Origin: Terriglobia bacterium
GTDB taxonomy: Bacteria; Acidobacteriota; Terriglobia; Acidiferrales; UBA7541
DNA: 35,052 nucleotides
NCBI GenBank assembly: GCA_020072765.1
Contig: JAIQGD010000027.1
Location: 1 to 35,052, forward strand
Reading direction: 5' to 3'
A program made the position numbers and the translations under genes. The notes under the pieces were generated by a model, which did no database searches, was not told the origin of the DNA, and saw only the letters and a list, made by a program, of their open reading frames with translations. Below, one piece after another: positions 8,426-16,497 of the stretch. How positions within the stretch are numbered: the first letter of the stretch is position 1; each line of letters opens with the position of its first letter.

Positions 8426-8431
8426 TACAAT
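8426..8431 (+). promoter_or_regulatory. Possible -10 (TACAAT) just before the MFS gene
   Basis: TACAAT lies 10 nt before the GTG start at 8442, so a transcript would start within a few bases of the codon. There is no clear -35 and no Shine-Dalgarno sequence. It suggests a leaderless or near-leaderless message. Confidence 0.35.
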
Positions 8432-8441
8432 CTCCGACTTC

Positions 8442-9713
8442 GTGGCATCGCAAGCGACAATTCGGCTCAACCGCAATCAGGTGCGGGGCTTTTGGGCGGC
8501 GTGGGGCGGCTGGGCCCTCGACGGCATGGACTCGTTCATCTACGCGCTGGTGCTGGTGCCGGCGCTGCGCGAGGTTCTGCCCAAGTCGGGGATTCCCGCC
8601 ACGGCCGGCAACGTCGGCTTCTACGGCGGGCTGCTGTTCGCGCTGTTTCTGGTCGGATGGGGAATGGCGCTGGTCTGGGGGCCGATCGCCGACAGGTTTG
8701 GCCGGGTCCGCACGCTGATACTCACGATCCTGTGCTATTCGCTCTTCACTTTTCTGGCCGCCTTTGGACAAAACGTCTGGCAGATTGCCGTCTGCCGGCT
8801 GCTGGCCGGAGTGGGAATCGGCGGCGAATGGGCCATGGGCGGAACGTTTGTGGCCGAGGAATGGCCGGAAGAGCGCCGCAAAATGGGCGCCGGCCTGATG
8901 CACACGGGTTATTATTTTGGATTTTTTCTCGCCGCGCTCGCCAATCACTTCATTGGCGAAAAGCACGGCTGGCGGCCGATGTTCGCCCTCGGCGGCGCTC
9001 CCGCGCTCCTGGTCGGATTCATCCTCTACGGCGTCACCGAGCCGAGCCGCTGGAAGGCCCGTACCGCCGAGGCGCCCAGCCCCTTCGCGGCGCTGTTTGG
9101 GCCGCTATTTCGCCGCCGCACGCTGCTCAATTCGGCGTACGTCCTCGTCTCCATCATCGGCCTGTGGGCGGGCACCGTGTACGTTCCCGCCTCCGTCGCG
9201 GAGATCGGCGCGCGGCAGGGTTTCTCCGCGGTGCGCTCCGCCGGACTTTCCTCCTACGCCACCATGCTGCTCTCGCTGGGGACCATCCTCGGCTGCCTGC
9301 CTCTGCCGTGGATTGCCGAATGGATCGGCCGCCGCAAGACGCTGGCCATCTATTTCCTCATCATGGCGGCTTCGATCGGCTCCAGCTTCGGCCTGGCCTT
9401 TTATCTCCAGCGGAACGCCATGGCCTGGTTCTTCGCCGGCCTGTTTTTTCTAGGGATCGGCGGCGCCAATTTTGCGATGTACACGCTCTGGCTGCCGGAG
9501 CAATATCCGACGACGTGCCGCGGCAGCGCCTTCGCGTTCATCACCTCGGTGGGCCGCTTCGCCGGCGCGGGCTTTACGTTTCTGGTCGGCGCAGGCGTGG
9601 CGCATTACCACACTATCGGCATCCCCGTCGCCATGACGGCGCTGGCCTTCCTCTTCGGCCTCCTACTTGTGCCCTTTGGCCTGGAAACCACGGGCCAGCC
9701 CCTGCCGGACTAG
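8442..9713 (+). CDS. MFS transporter (sugar/aromatic-acid:H+ symporter type)
   Basis: A 423-residue protein with about twelve membrane helices. The loop after helix 2 reads ADRFGRVRTL, the classic MFS signature, and its weaker repeat WIGRRKTL appears in the second half. Helix 1 begins WALDGMDSFIYA, where the Asp resembles the DxxD/GxDxxxY motif of aromatic-acid and sialate symporters. These features suggest an organic acid or sugar as substrate; nothing narrows it further. The GTG at 8442 is chosen because the upstream part of the open frame does not look like protein. It has its own promoter and is followed by a promoter for the next operon. Confidence 0.8.
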   Translation: MASQATIRLNRNQVRGFWAAWGGWALDGMDSFIYALVLVPALREVLPKSGIPATAGNVGFYGGLLFALFLVGWGMALVWGPIADRFGRVRTLILTILCYSLFTFLAAFGQNVWQIAVCRLLAGVGIGGEWAMGGTFVAEEWPEERRKMGAGLMHTGYYFGFFLAALANHFIGEKHGWRPMFALGGAPALLVGFILYGVTEPSRWKARTAEAPSPFAALFGPLFRRRTLLNSAYVLVSIIGLWAGTVYVPASVAEIGARQGFSAVRSAGLSSYATMLLSLGTILGCLPLPWIAEWIGRRKTLAIYFLIMAASIGSSFGLAFYLQRNAMAWFFAGLFFLGIGGANFAMYTLWLPEQYPTTCRGSAFAFITSVGRFAGAGFTFLVGAGVAHYHTIGIPVAMTALAFLFGLLLVPFGLETTGQPLPD

Positions 9714-9723
9714 AAGCTGCACA

Positions 9724-9752
9724 TTGACATCCTGTGGGAATCGCGTTTTTCT
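9724..9752 (+). promoter_or_regulatory. Possible promoter for the ABC operon
   Basis: TTGACA (9724-9729), 17 nt, then TTTTCT (9747-9752). The -35 is perfect and the -10 poor. A second TTGACA at 9794 has no partner -10. It lies in the 126-bp gap after the MFS gene. Confidence 0.35.
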
Positions 9753-9839
9753 AGGGGCGCGTGAAACAATCGGCCTCTGTCGCGCGTAATGAATTGACAG
9801 GAGTATCGGGCTCATTTGCGGCAAGGGAAGGACGGATCC

Positions 9840-10745
9840 GTGGAAGTCATTTCACTGGAAAATGTCACGAAGTCATATGACTCCGTGACCGCCGTCAGCG
9901 GCGTTAATCTTCGGGTTCGCCAGGGCACGATTCTCGGTCTCCTCGGTCTCCTCGGTCCCAACGGCGCCGGCAAGACAACCACGATCCGCATGGTGACGAA
10001 CATCCTCGTCCCCGACGAGGGTTCGATCCACGTCCTTGGCCAGCCGGTCAGTGATGAAACAAAAAAATCAATCGGCTATCTGCCCGAGGAGCGCGGCCTC
10101 TATCCGCGGATGCAAGTGCGCGCCTTGATCGTATTTGTGGCGGCACTGCACGGGCTAGCGGAACCCGAGGCCGATCGCCGCGCCCGTGAATGGCTTGACC
10201 GGTTCGGGTTGGGAGAATGGTCCGAGAAAAAGCTGAACGATCTCTCGAAGGGCATGCAGCAAAAGGTGCAGTTCATCACTGCGGTGATCCACCAGCCGCC
10301 GATTGTAATCTTGGACGAGCCCTTCTCCGGCCTTGACCCGGTGAATGCCGCCACCGTGAAGGACATCATGCTCGAGATGCAACGCCAGGGGACCACGATT
10401 GTCCTCTCGACGCACAGGATGGAGCAGGTCGAGATGATGTGTGATTCCATCTGCCTCATCAACCACGGCCGAAATATCCTCGACGGCGACCTGCGCACCA
10501 TCAAGCAGTCCTACGGCAAGAACACGGTACACATCACATTTACCGGCCCCGACGGGTTCCTCAATCAGCCGTCGATCACCGCCGTCAACCGATTCGGCGC
10601 GGGCGTCGAAGCCAAACTGAAGCCGGGCTCCGATCCACAGGAAATCTTACGCGCTGCCGTGCAAGCAGGCGCACAGATTACCCGGTTTGAGCTGCTCGAA
10701 CCGTCGCTCAATGAGATTTTTATCGAGAGAACAACCCATGCGTAA
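9840..10745 (+). CDS. ABC-2 type exporter ATPase (NatA-like)
   Basis: The 301-residue ATP-binding subunit of an ABC-2 exporter. Walker A is GPNGAGKTT (residues 39-47), the signature is LSKGMQQKVQF, Walker B is IVILDEPFSGLDP and the H-loop His is in LSTHRMEQ. After about residue 215 it carries the extra C-terminal domain (DUF4162-like) seen in NatA and drug-export ATPases. GTG 9840 is preferred to TTG 9816 because AAGGAC lies at correct spacing and family similarity starts there. A 9-bp tandem duplication places an extra Leu-Gly-Leu immediately before Walker A. The stop overlaps the permease start, so the pair forms one exporter. Substrate unknown (Na+, antibiotic or lipid). Confidence 0.85.
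   Translation: MEVISLENVTKSYDSVTAVSGVNLRVRQGTILGLLGLLGPNGAGKTTTIRMVTNILVPDEGSIHVLGQPVSDETKKSIGYLPEERGLYPRMQVRALIVFVAALHGLAEPEADRRAREWLDRFGLGEWSEKKLNDLSKGMQQKVQFITAVIHQPPIVILDEPFSGLDPVNAATVKDIMLEMQRQGTTIVLSTHRMEQVEMMCDSICLINHGRNILDGDLRTIKQSYGKNTVHITFTGPDGFLNQPSITAVNRFGAGVEAKLKPGSDPQEILRAAVQAGAQITRFELLEPSLNEIFIERTTHA
9933..9957 (+). repeat. Tandem 9-bp repeat inside the ABC ATPase gene
   Basis: CTCGGTCTC occurs at 9933-9941 and 9942-9950, followed by a third partial copy (CTCGGTC, 9951-9957). It encodes LGL LGL LG directly before Walker A, where the family normally has a single ILGLLGPNG. Confidence 0.85.
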
Positions 10746-12006
10746 GGTCTGGCTCATCATCAAGCGCGAGTATCTTACCCGCGTCAAAACGAAGGGTTTC
10801 GTCATTGGCACCCTGATCGTCCCGCTCCTCGGCATCGCATTCGGTCTGCTGGTTACTTTTCTCGTGAGCCACCAGCCGATTCAGAATCTTCGCCTCGCCA
10901 TCGTGGACAATTCCGGCGGGCTGGCCGCCTCCGTCACGCGCGGTCTCAACGGGAAGCTCGAAAACGGCAAGCCGGAATTCACGGTCCTCGAGTCGATCGA
11001 ACGCCCGGCCTCGTTGGACAGTGCCGCGGAGGGATTTCGCAATCGAATCAATGCGGGCACGCTCGACGCCTATCTCGTAATTCCAAGCGACCTCAACCGG
11101 CCGGCAGAGCTTCATACGAAGAATCCCGGCAATTTCGCGCTCATCGCCCCTCTTACCGTTGCCGTAAATCAGGCCGTGATCGAGGCGCGCCTGAACGCGC
11201 GAGGTGTCCACCTGGACGACGTGGGCGAGATCGTCCGCAGCGAACGTCTGCAGCTCATTAAGGTCAGTAAGTCCGGCGAGTCCGTCGAGAGGGGGCAGAC
11301 GATTGGCGTCGCCGTCGGTCTGGTCATTCTGCTGTACACCTCGCTGCTGATGTACGGCATCCTCACCATGCGTTCCGTCCTCGAGGAGAAGACAACGCGA
11401 ACGATGGAGGTGCTCATCTCCGCGGTGCGGCCCTTCGAGCTTCTTGCCGGAAAGATCCTCGGCGTGGCGGCAGTGGCTTTCACGCAGTTTCTCATTTGGA
11501 CGGCCTCCCTGGCGCTGCTGCTCTCCTACGGCGCATTCTTGGCTGCCATGGTGAATCCGGGTTCCTCATTCCCGGGAGTCCACCTTCCCGTTTCGTTGCT
11601 GATTTGCGTGCTGGTCTACTTCTGTGGCGGGTACTTCCTCTACTCTGCAATGTTTGCCGCGGTCGGTGCCGCCTGTTCGAGCGAACAGGACGCGGCGCAG
11701 TTGCAATGGCTGGCCATGGCGCCGCTGGTATTCTGCATGGTGATTTACAGCCTGGTGCTCACCAATCCCTCGTCCACGACCTCCGTGGTTCTCTCCGAGA
11801 TACCATTTTTCTCTCCGGTGCTGATGACCCTGCGCATCTCGCTCCAGACGCCGCCGTTCTGGCAGATCGCCCTCTCGATGGGCCTGCTGAGTCTTACGAC
11901 GGTTGGTGTGATCTACGGCTCGGCGAGGATCTATCGTGTAGGTATCCTGATGTACGGCAAGCGCCCCACGCTTCCCGAGCTTTTGCGTTGGCTCCGCTAC
12001 ACGTAG
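10738..12006 (+). CDS. ABC-2 type exporter permease (NatB-like)
   Basis: A 422-residue membrane subunit. The N-terminus (VWLIIKREYLTRVKTKGF) is the typical amphipathic entry of NatB/YhaP permeases, followed by one helix (about residues 21-43), a large outside domain of about 150 residues, and then five or so membrane helices. The motif VLEEKTTRTMEVLISAVRP is the conserved coupling segment of this family. The ATG at 10738 overlaps the ATPase stop by eight bases. Together with the upstream ATPase it forms a complete exporter. It ends 19 bp from the convergent yggS gene. Confidence 0.85.
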   Translation: MRKVWLIIKREYLTRVKTKGFVIGTLIVPLLGIAFGLLVTFLVSHQPIQNLRLAIVDNSGGLAASVTRGLNGKLENGKPEFTVLESIERPASLDSAAEGFRNRINAGTLDAYLVIPSDLNRPAELHTKNPGNFALIAPLTVAVNQAVIEARLNARGVHLDDVGEIVRSERLQLIKVSKSGESVERGQTIGVAVGLVILLYTSLLMYGILTMRSVLEEKTTRTMEVLISAVRPFELLAGKILGVAAVAFTQFLIWTASLALLLSYGAFLAAMVNPGSSFPGVHLPVSLLICVLVYFCGGYFLYSAMFAAVGAACSSEQDAAQLQWLAMAPLVFCMVIYSLVLTNPSSTTSVVLSEIPFFSPVLMTLRISLQTPPFWQIALSMGLLSLTTVGVIYGSARIYRVGILMYGKRPTLPELLRWLRYT

Positions 12007-12025
12007 GCCCAACGCTTCTTGCGCC

Positions 12026-12724
12026 TTACGGACGTTCCCCGAAAAGGGCCGTGCCGATGCGAATCTCCGTCGCGCCTTCTTCGATGGCCACCTCGAAATC
12101 GTGGCTCATTCCCATCGAGAGCACGGGCAACGGCCATTCGAGGCGGCTGCTCAAGGTGTCGCGCAGCTCCCGCAGCTTGCGGAAGTAGGGGCGTACGCGC
12201 GCGAGATCGTCGGAATAGGGCGGAATGGCCATGAGGCCCAGCAATTCCAGATGCGGAAGCGCCACGACGCCCTTGGCGAGCGCCGGTAAATCGGCTTCGG
12301 CGGTGCCGCCCTTCGTCTCCTCGGCGCCCAAATGCACCTCGATCAAGACGGGCAGGCGTTTTGGCTCCGCGGCTGCGGCCGCGTCGAGCTTCTGTGCCAG
12401 CGAAAGGGAATCCACCGAATCGACGCGGCCGAACAAGTGCGCCGCGCGCCGCGCCTTGTTGCTTTGCAGGCGGCCGATGAAGTGCCAGGTCGCGGCGAGG
12501 TCCGCGAGCGCCGCCTGCTTCGCCTCGAATTCCTGGACGCGATTCTCGCCGAAATGGCGCAACCCGGCCTCGTAGGCGGCCCGGACTGCTTCTGCCGGAA
12601 ATGTCTTCGAAACGGCGACAAGGGTGATCTCTTCCGCGCGCCCCCCGGCGCGCGCCGCCGCCCGCGCGATGCGCTCCCGCACGCGTTGAAGATTCGCCGC
12701 GATCGTGCTCGCCCGCGTCGTCAC
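12026..12724 (-). CDS. YggS-type pyridoxal-phosphate homeostasis protein
   Basis: A 232-residue single-domain TIM-barrel PLP protein of the YggS/PROSC family, which buffers pyridoxal phosphate and has no known catalytic role. The PLP lysine is Lys40 in VAVSKTFP; also visible are FGENRVQEF, WHFIGRLQSNK, LGLMAIPP, LSMGMSHDFEVAI and RIGTALFG. The GTG at 12724 gives the normal length. The open frame continues upstream to 12820, but that part translates the intergenic repeat and is not protein-like. An extended -10 lies seven bases before the GTG, so the message may be leaderless. Confidence 0.88.
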   Translation of the reverse strand: MTTRASTIAANLQRVRERIARAAARAGGRAEEITLVAVSKTFPAEAVRAAYEAGLRHFGENRVQEFEAKQAALADLAATWHFIGRLQSNKARRAAHLFGRVDSVDSLSLAQKLDAAAAAEPKRLPVLIEVHLGAEETKGGTAEADLPALAKGVVALPHLELLGLMAIPPYSDDLARVRPYFRKLRELRDTLSSRLEWPLPVLSMGMSHDFEVAIEEGATEIRIGTALFGERP

Positions 12725-12731
12725 GGCTGCG

Positions 12732-12740
12732 ATTTTAGCA
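12732..12740 (-). promoter_or_regulatory. Extended -10 promoter of yggS
   Basis: On the minus strand TGCTAAAAT (TGnTAAAAT) ends seven bases before the GTG start, which places the expected transcription start at or next to the start codon. There is no -35 match and no room for a Shine-Dalgarno sequence. Confidence 0.45.
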
Positions 12741-12753
12741 TGCCGGGGATTAG

Positions 12754-12810
12754 CCACAGAGCCACGGAGGCACAGAGGAAGCACGGAAGCACGGAAGCAG
12801 GGAAGTATGG
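12754..12810. repeat. Purine-rich dispersed repeat, copy 1 left arm
   Basis: A stretch built from units such as CACGGAGGCACAGAGG and GGAAGCACGGAAGC. Similar units recur at 24570, 25350 and 25989. It faces a pyrimidine-rich partner at 12854-12900, giving an imperfect inverted arrangement between yggS and tmk. Confidence 0.65.
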
Positions 12811-12853
12811 AAACCAGCACCAGGGTTCGGAACGAGAAAGCGCCGGCGTCATC

Positions 12854-12900
12854 ACTTCCTCTGCCTCCTTTGCCTCCTCCACCTCCTCTGCTTCCTGTTC
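12854..12900. repeat. Purine-rich dispersed repeat, copy 1 right arm (inverted)
   Basis: CTTCCTCTGCCTCCTTTGCC and the following pyrimidine run are the reverse-complement style of the left arm, with CCTCC and CTTCC units. About 43 bp separates the two arms. Confidence 0.6.
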
Positions 12901-12921
12901 TCCATCCCTGCTACGTTCCTA

Positions 12922-12930
12922 TGCTAGACT
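12922..12930 (+). promoter_or_regulatory. Possible extended -10 before tmk
   Basis: TGCTAGACT ends 12 nt before the tmk ATG; no -35 and no Shine-Dalgarno sequence are visible. The leader would be only about six bases. Confidence 0.3.
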
Positions 12931-12942
12931 GGTCGCAATTCG

Positions 12943-13644
12943 ATGACGCCCCGCGGAAAATTCATCGTTCTGGAAGGAATCGACGGCTCGGGAAAACGCA
13001 CGCAGCTCGACCTGCTGGCGCCCGCGCTGGCGGCCCGCGGCCTGGCGGCGACGCAGATAAGCTTCCCGCACTACGACGGCTTCTTCGGCAAGCTGGTGGC
13101 GCGGTATCTCAACGGTGAATTCGGCTCGCTCGCGGATGTGGACCCGCACTTCTCCGCATTGCTCTACGCCGGTGACCGGCTGGAGGCCAGGGCCCGGATC
13201 GAATCGGCTCTGAGCGCGGGCCGGACCGTTCTGGCCGACCGCTACGTCGGCTCGAACCTCGCGCATCAGGGCGCGCGCGTGCCCCGCGAGAAGCGCGAGG
13301 AATTCCTGGCATGGCTCAAGCAGCTCGAATACGGCATCTACGCGCTGCCGGCCGAGGATCTGGTGATCTATCTGCGCGTGCCGGTGGCCGAGGCGCACCG
13401 CCTGGTCGGCGAGAAGGCGGCGCGCGGCTACACGAAGTTGCAGCGCGACTTGCAGGAATCCGACATCGCGCATTTGGAGGCGGCTGCGGAGGTCTACGAC
13501 GATCTCGCGCGCCAGCCGAACTGGATCAAGATCGAATGCCTCGACGCGGCCACAGGCGCTCTGCGCACGCCCGAGGCGATTCACGGGGACGTTCTCGCTG
13601 CGGTTGAGGCGCGCATCGTTCCCGCACTCCGTGCCCGGGGCTGA
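12943..13644 (+). CDS. tmk: Thymidylate kinase
   Basis: A 233-residue P-loop kinase that phosphorylates dTMP to dTDP. The P-loop is GIDGSGKRT (residues 12-20), with Arg after the Lys in place of the more usual Thr. The nucleotide motif DRYVGSNLAHQGAR follows near residue 92, with a Lys/Arg-rich lid near residue 160. It is slightly longer than most bacterial forms (about 210). The ATG at 12943 has no Shine-Dalgarno sequence. It lies four bases before holB, a very common pairing, and the two are probably one transcript. Confidence 0.9.
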   Translation: MTPRGKFIVLEGIDGSGKRTQLDLLAPALAARGLAATQISFPHYDGFFGKLVARYLNGEFGSLADVDPHFSALLYAGDRLEARARIESALSAGRTVLADRYVGSNLAHQGARVPREKREEFLAWLKQLEYGIYALPAEDLVIYLRVPVAEAHRLVGEKAARGYTKLQRDLQESDIAHLEAAAEVYDDLARQPNWIKIECLDAATGALRTPEAIHGDVLAAVEARIVPALRARG

Positions 13645-13648
13645 GCGA

Positions 13649-14749
13649 ATGGGTTTCAGTGAACTTCTCGGCAACGAACGCATCGTCCGCGCGCTGCGCG
13701 GGATGTTGCGGCGGCAGCGCGTGCCGAGCGCCGTGCTCTTCACCGGGCCGCGCGGCATCGGCAAATTCACGCTGGCGCGAATCTTCGCGCAGGCGGCGAA
13801 TTGCGAGCGCCTGCCGGACGATGCTTGCGGGGAGTGTGATTCCTGCGTGCGCATCGCGCGCCTGGCGGACCCCGCGCCGCTGATCGAGGCCGGTCTGACC
13901 CAGCGCGGCGAAGCTCCCGACGCGGCCGAGGTTGAGCGCACGCCTCTGATCCTGGAGACGCATCCCGATGTCTGGCTCATCGTTCCGGACCCGGTGCGGC
14001 TGCGCAATCCCGTGGCCCGGCCGATGATCCGCGTGGGCCAGTTGCGGGCCGTGCAGCGCGCCGCCTACTTTCAACCGCAGGGCCGCCGGCGAGTGTTCAT
14101 CCTCGACGGCGCCGATACCATGCGTTGGGCCGACGCCGATCTCTTCCTGAAAATCCTCGAGGAGCCCCCCGAATCGGCCACGCTGATTCTGCTGGCCACG
14201 ACGCCGGATGCGGTGCTGCCCACGATCCGTTCGCGCTGTCTGCAATTCCATTTTGCGCCCGTGCCGGCGGGCCAGATCGAGGCGTTCCTGAAAGAGCGCC
14301 GCGGGGGAACGGCCGCGGAACGCACGTTGGCCGCCCAACTCTCCAGCGGGAGTCCGGGAGCGGCGCTTTCGATGGACCTGGAGGAGTCGGCGCGTCTTCG
14401 CAGGGCTGTGCTGCGGCTCCTGGAACAGTCCGTCGCGGGAGAGAAGTACGGCGACATTTTCGCGGCCACCGCACAATTGGCCAAACAGGAGCGGGAGTCG
14501 TTTGAAAATATCCTGGGACTGTTCTATAGTTTTCTCACCGATTTGCTCGAGCTGTCACACAGCTCAAAGAGCAGCCTCCCTCGCAATCCTGACCTGCGCC
14601 GGGAGGTGGAGACCCTGGGCAAGAAGGTGAATTGGGAGTGGGTCTCCCAGGCCACAAGCAGTCTGGATACCCTGGAAGGCCGCTTGCGGCGCAATATCGG
14701 CCGCCAGCTCGGCCTCGACGCTGTGGTTGCCTCACTGAGCGTTCGGTGA
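13649..14749 (+). CDS. holB: DNA polymerase III delta' subunit
   Basis: A 366-residue clamp-loader subunit (AAA+ fold). Visible are the P-loop-like GPRGIGKFT (about 33-41), a four-Cys zinc site (Cys52, Cys60, Cys63, Cys66), the Walker-B-like region VFILDGADTM, LFLKILEEPPESATLIL and the SRC motif in TIRSRCLQF. It works in the cytoplasm to load the sliding clamp with the tau/gamma and delta subunits. The region around residues 75-105 is longer than in many homologues. The ATG at 13649 is four bases after tmk. A strong hairpin covers the stop codon. Confidence 0.88.
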   Translation: MGFSELLGNERIVRALRGMLRRQRVPSAVLFTGPRGIGKFTLARIFAQAANCERLPDDACGECDSCVRIARLADPAPLIEAGLTQRGEAPDAAEVERTPLILETHPDVWLIVPDPVRLRNPVARPMIRVGQLRAVQRAAYFQPQGRRRVFILDGADTMRWADADLFLKILEEPPESATLILLATTPDAVLPTIRSRCLQFHFAPVPAGQIEAFLKERRGGTAAERTLAAQLSSGSPGAALSMDLEESARLRRAVLRLLEQSVAGEKYGDIFAATAQLAKQERESFENILGLFYSFLTDLLELSHSSKSSLPRNPDLRREVETLGKKVNWEWVSQATSSLDTLEGRLRRNIGRQLGLDAVVASLSVR

Positions 14750-14755
14750 GGCAGC
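14726..14755 (+). terminator. Hairpin over the holB stop, possible weak terminator
   Basis: GTTGCCTCAC (14726-14735) pairs with GTGAGGCAGC (14746-14755) with one wobble pair. A run of eight T lies at 14771-14778, about 15 nt further, too far for a classic terminator but possibly enough for partial termination before hfq. Confidence 0.35.
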
Positions 14756-14841
14756 AGGGCTCTTCCTGAAGTTTTTTTTGAAACGCTGCAACCGAACCGG
14801 CCTTCCCGCAGTCTTATGAGGTAGCATACCGAGGAGTTTTC

Positions 14842-15192
14842 ATGGTAAATCGAAAGCTGTTTCGTCCCCCTCTGGCTGAGGCCAAGGAACCATATGGGGG
14901 CCGGCCGTCGCAGCCGGCGCCTCAGTCGGCGGCGCCCCGGAAGAAGCCCGCTCCGCCCGATCAGACGTTCGCTGAGAATTTCTATTACGTGAAGCAGATG
15001 CAGGCGCGCACCCCGGTGGTCGTGGTGCTGAGCGACGGGGAAACGCTGCACGGGATCGTCGAGTGGTACGATCAGGACTGCATCAAGCTGACACGCTTTG
15101 GCAGCCCGAACCTTCTGATCTACAAGCACTGCATCCGCTACGTCTATAAGGAAGGCGATGACGCGGCGCAGGGAGGCACGAACGGACAGTAG
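14842..15192 (+). CDS. hfq: Hfq-like RNA chaperone with N-terminal extension
   Basis: A 116-residue protein whose residues 41-105 form the Sm-like Hfq core. It begins QTFAENFY and shows the Sm1 pattern (VVVVLSDGETLHGIVEWYD) and the Sm2 pattern LIYKHCIRYV, matching the usual YKHAI block. Hfq hexamers pair small RNAs with messages. Normal Hfq starts almost at the core; here a 40-residue Pro/Ala/Lys-rich, probably disordered tail precedes it, and the C-terminal tail is short. The ATG at 14842 follows GAGGAG at good spacing, so the extension is real. It is followed after 74 bp by bshA. Confidence 0.85.
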   Translation: MVNRKLFRPPLAEAKEPYGGRPSQPAPQSAAPRKKPAPPDQTFAENFYYVKQMQARTPVVVVLSDGETLHGIVEWYDQDCIKLTRFGSPNLLIYKHCIRYVYKEGDDAAQGGTNGQ

Positions 15193-15266
15193 TCAAGCGC
15201 CGCTGCCGGGCCTCCCTCTATGGCGCTGTCCCGGCACGGCTTCACCAGCCGCCGGTTGCAACCCGC

Positions 15267-16409
15267 ATGAAAATCGGAATCACATGCTATCCGACGTACG
15301 GCGGCTCCGGGGTCGTCGCCACCGAACTCGGCATCGAGCTGGCCGCGCGGAACCATGAAGTTCATTTCATCAGCTACGCCATGCCGATCCGCCTGGACGG
15401 CGCGAGCGAGCGGATCCGTTTCCATGAAGTAGAGGTCACCACCTACCCGCTATTCGATCATCCGCCGTATGCGTTGGCGCTGGCCACCAAGATGGCGGAG
15501 GTCGCCGAACAGGCCTCGCTCGACCTGCTGCACGTGCACTACGCGATCCCGCATTCGGTGAGCGCTCTGCTCGCCCGCATGATGATGGCACCGAAGCGCT
15601 TGCCCTTCATCACCACGCTGCACGGGACCGACATCACGCTGGTGGGCAGCGACCGCAGCTATCTGCCCATCACGCGCTTTTCGATCGAGCAGAGCGACGG
15701 CGTCACCGCCATCTCGAAATACCTGCGCGACCGCACGGTGAAGGAATTCGAGATCAAGCGGCCCATCGAGGTGATCCCCAACTTCGTCAACTGCGAGCTG
15801 TACAAGCGCATCGAGAATCCGGCGGCCCGCGCCAAGTGGGCGCCCAACGGCGAACCCATCCTCATGCACCTGTCGAACTTCCGCCCCGTCAAGCGCGTCC
15901 TGGATGTCGTGGAGATCTTTGCGCTGGTCCGCGAAAAGATTTCCGCCAAGCTGGTCATGATCGGCGACGGCCCCGACCGCGGCGCCGCCGAGCATCTCGC
16001 GCGGAAGAAGGGCCTCTCCAGGGACATCATGTTCCTGGGCAAGCAGGACCGCGTGTACGAGCAGCTCAGTCTGGCTGATCTGTTCCTGCTGCCGAGCGAG
16101 CTGGAATCGTTTGGGCTGGCGGCGTTGGAGGCGATGGCCTGCGAGGTTCCGGTGGTGGCGACCAACGTGGGCGGGCTTCCCGAGGTCGTCACGCATGGCG
16201 TGGACGGCTATCTCGTCGAGCCGCACGACGTCGCCGGCGCCGCGAAATATGCCCTCGAGATCCTCACGCGGCCCGACCGAGGCCGCGCCATGGGTGAGAT
16301 GGCCCGCGCCAGTGCCAACAGCAAGTATTGTTCGAACGACATCATCCCGCTGTACGAGCGCTACTACGAGAAAGTCCTCAGCGGAGCCGGTTCCACAGCC
16401 TCTGCCTAA
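15267..16409 (+). CDS. bshA: N-acetyl-alpha-D-glucosaminyl L-malate synthase
   Basis: A 380-residue GT4 glycosyltransferase making the first intermediate of bacillithiol from UDP-GlcNAc and L-malate. The start MKIGITCYPTYGGSGVVATE is diagnostic for BshA; further blocks are LHVHYAIPHS, LHGTDITLVG, VIPNFVN, LSNFRPVKR, MIGDGPDR and the nucleotide-sugar site LPSELESFGLAALEAMAC. Length equals the family's. No bshB or bshC is in the window, so the pathway must be completed elsewhere. It follows hfq by 74 bp on the same strand. Confidence 0.93.
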   Translation: MKIGITCYPTYGGSGVVATELGIELAARNHEVHFISYAMPIRLDGASERIRFHEVEVTTYPLFDHPPYALALATKMAEVAEQASLDLLHVHYAIPHSVSALLARMMMAPKRLPFITTLHGTDITLVGSDRSYLPITRFSIEQSDGVTAISKYLRDRTVKEFEIKRPIEVIPNFVNCELYKRIENPAARAKWAPNGEPILMHLSNFRPVKRVLDVVEIFALVREKISAKLVMIGDGPDRGAAEHLARKKGLSRDIMFLGKQDRVYEQLSLADLFLLPSELESFGLAALEAMACEVPVVATNVGGLPEVVTHGVDGYLVEPHDVAGAAKYALEILTRPDRGRAMGEMARASANSKYCSNDIIPLYERYYEKVLSGAGSTASA

Positions 16410-16497
16410 GTAGGCTAGACGGTTCCCTTCAATCGCCGGGAATGCCCCTGCGCGTTAGTCCTCTCTGCTCGCGCGGATGTAACTGTAGGTGAAAAGT

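Noticed and set aside
12725-12820. N-terminal extension of YggS to an upstream start
   Set aside because: The added residues translate the dispersed repeat and the family normally begins at GTG 12724.
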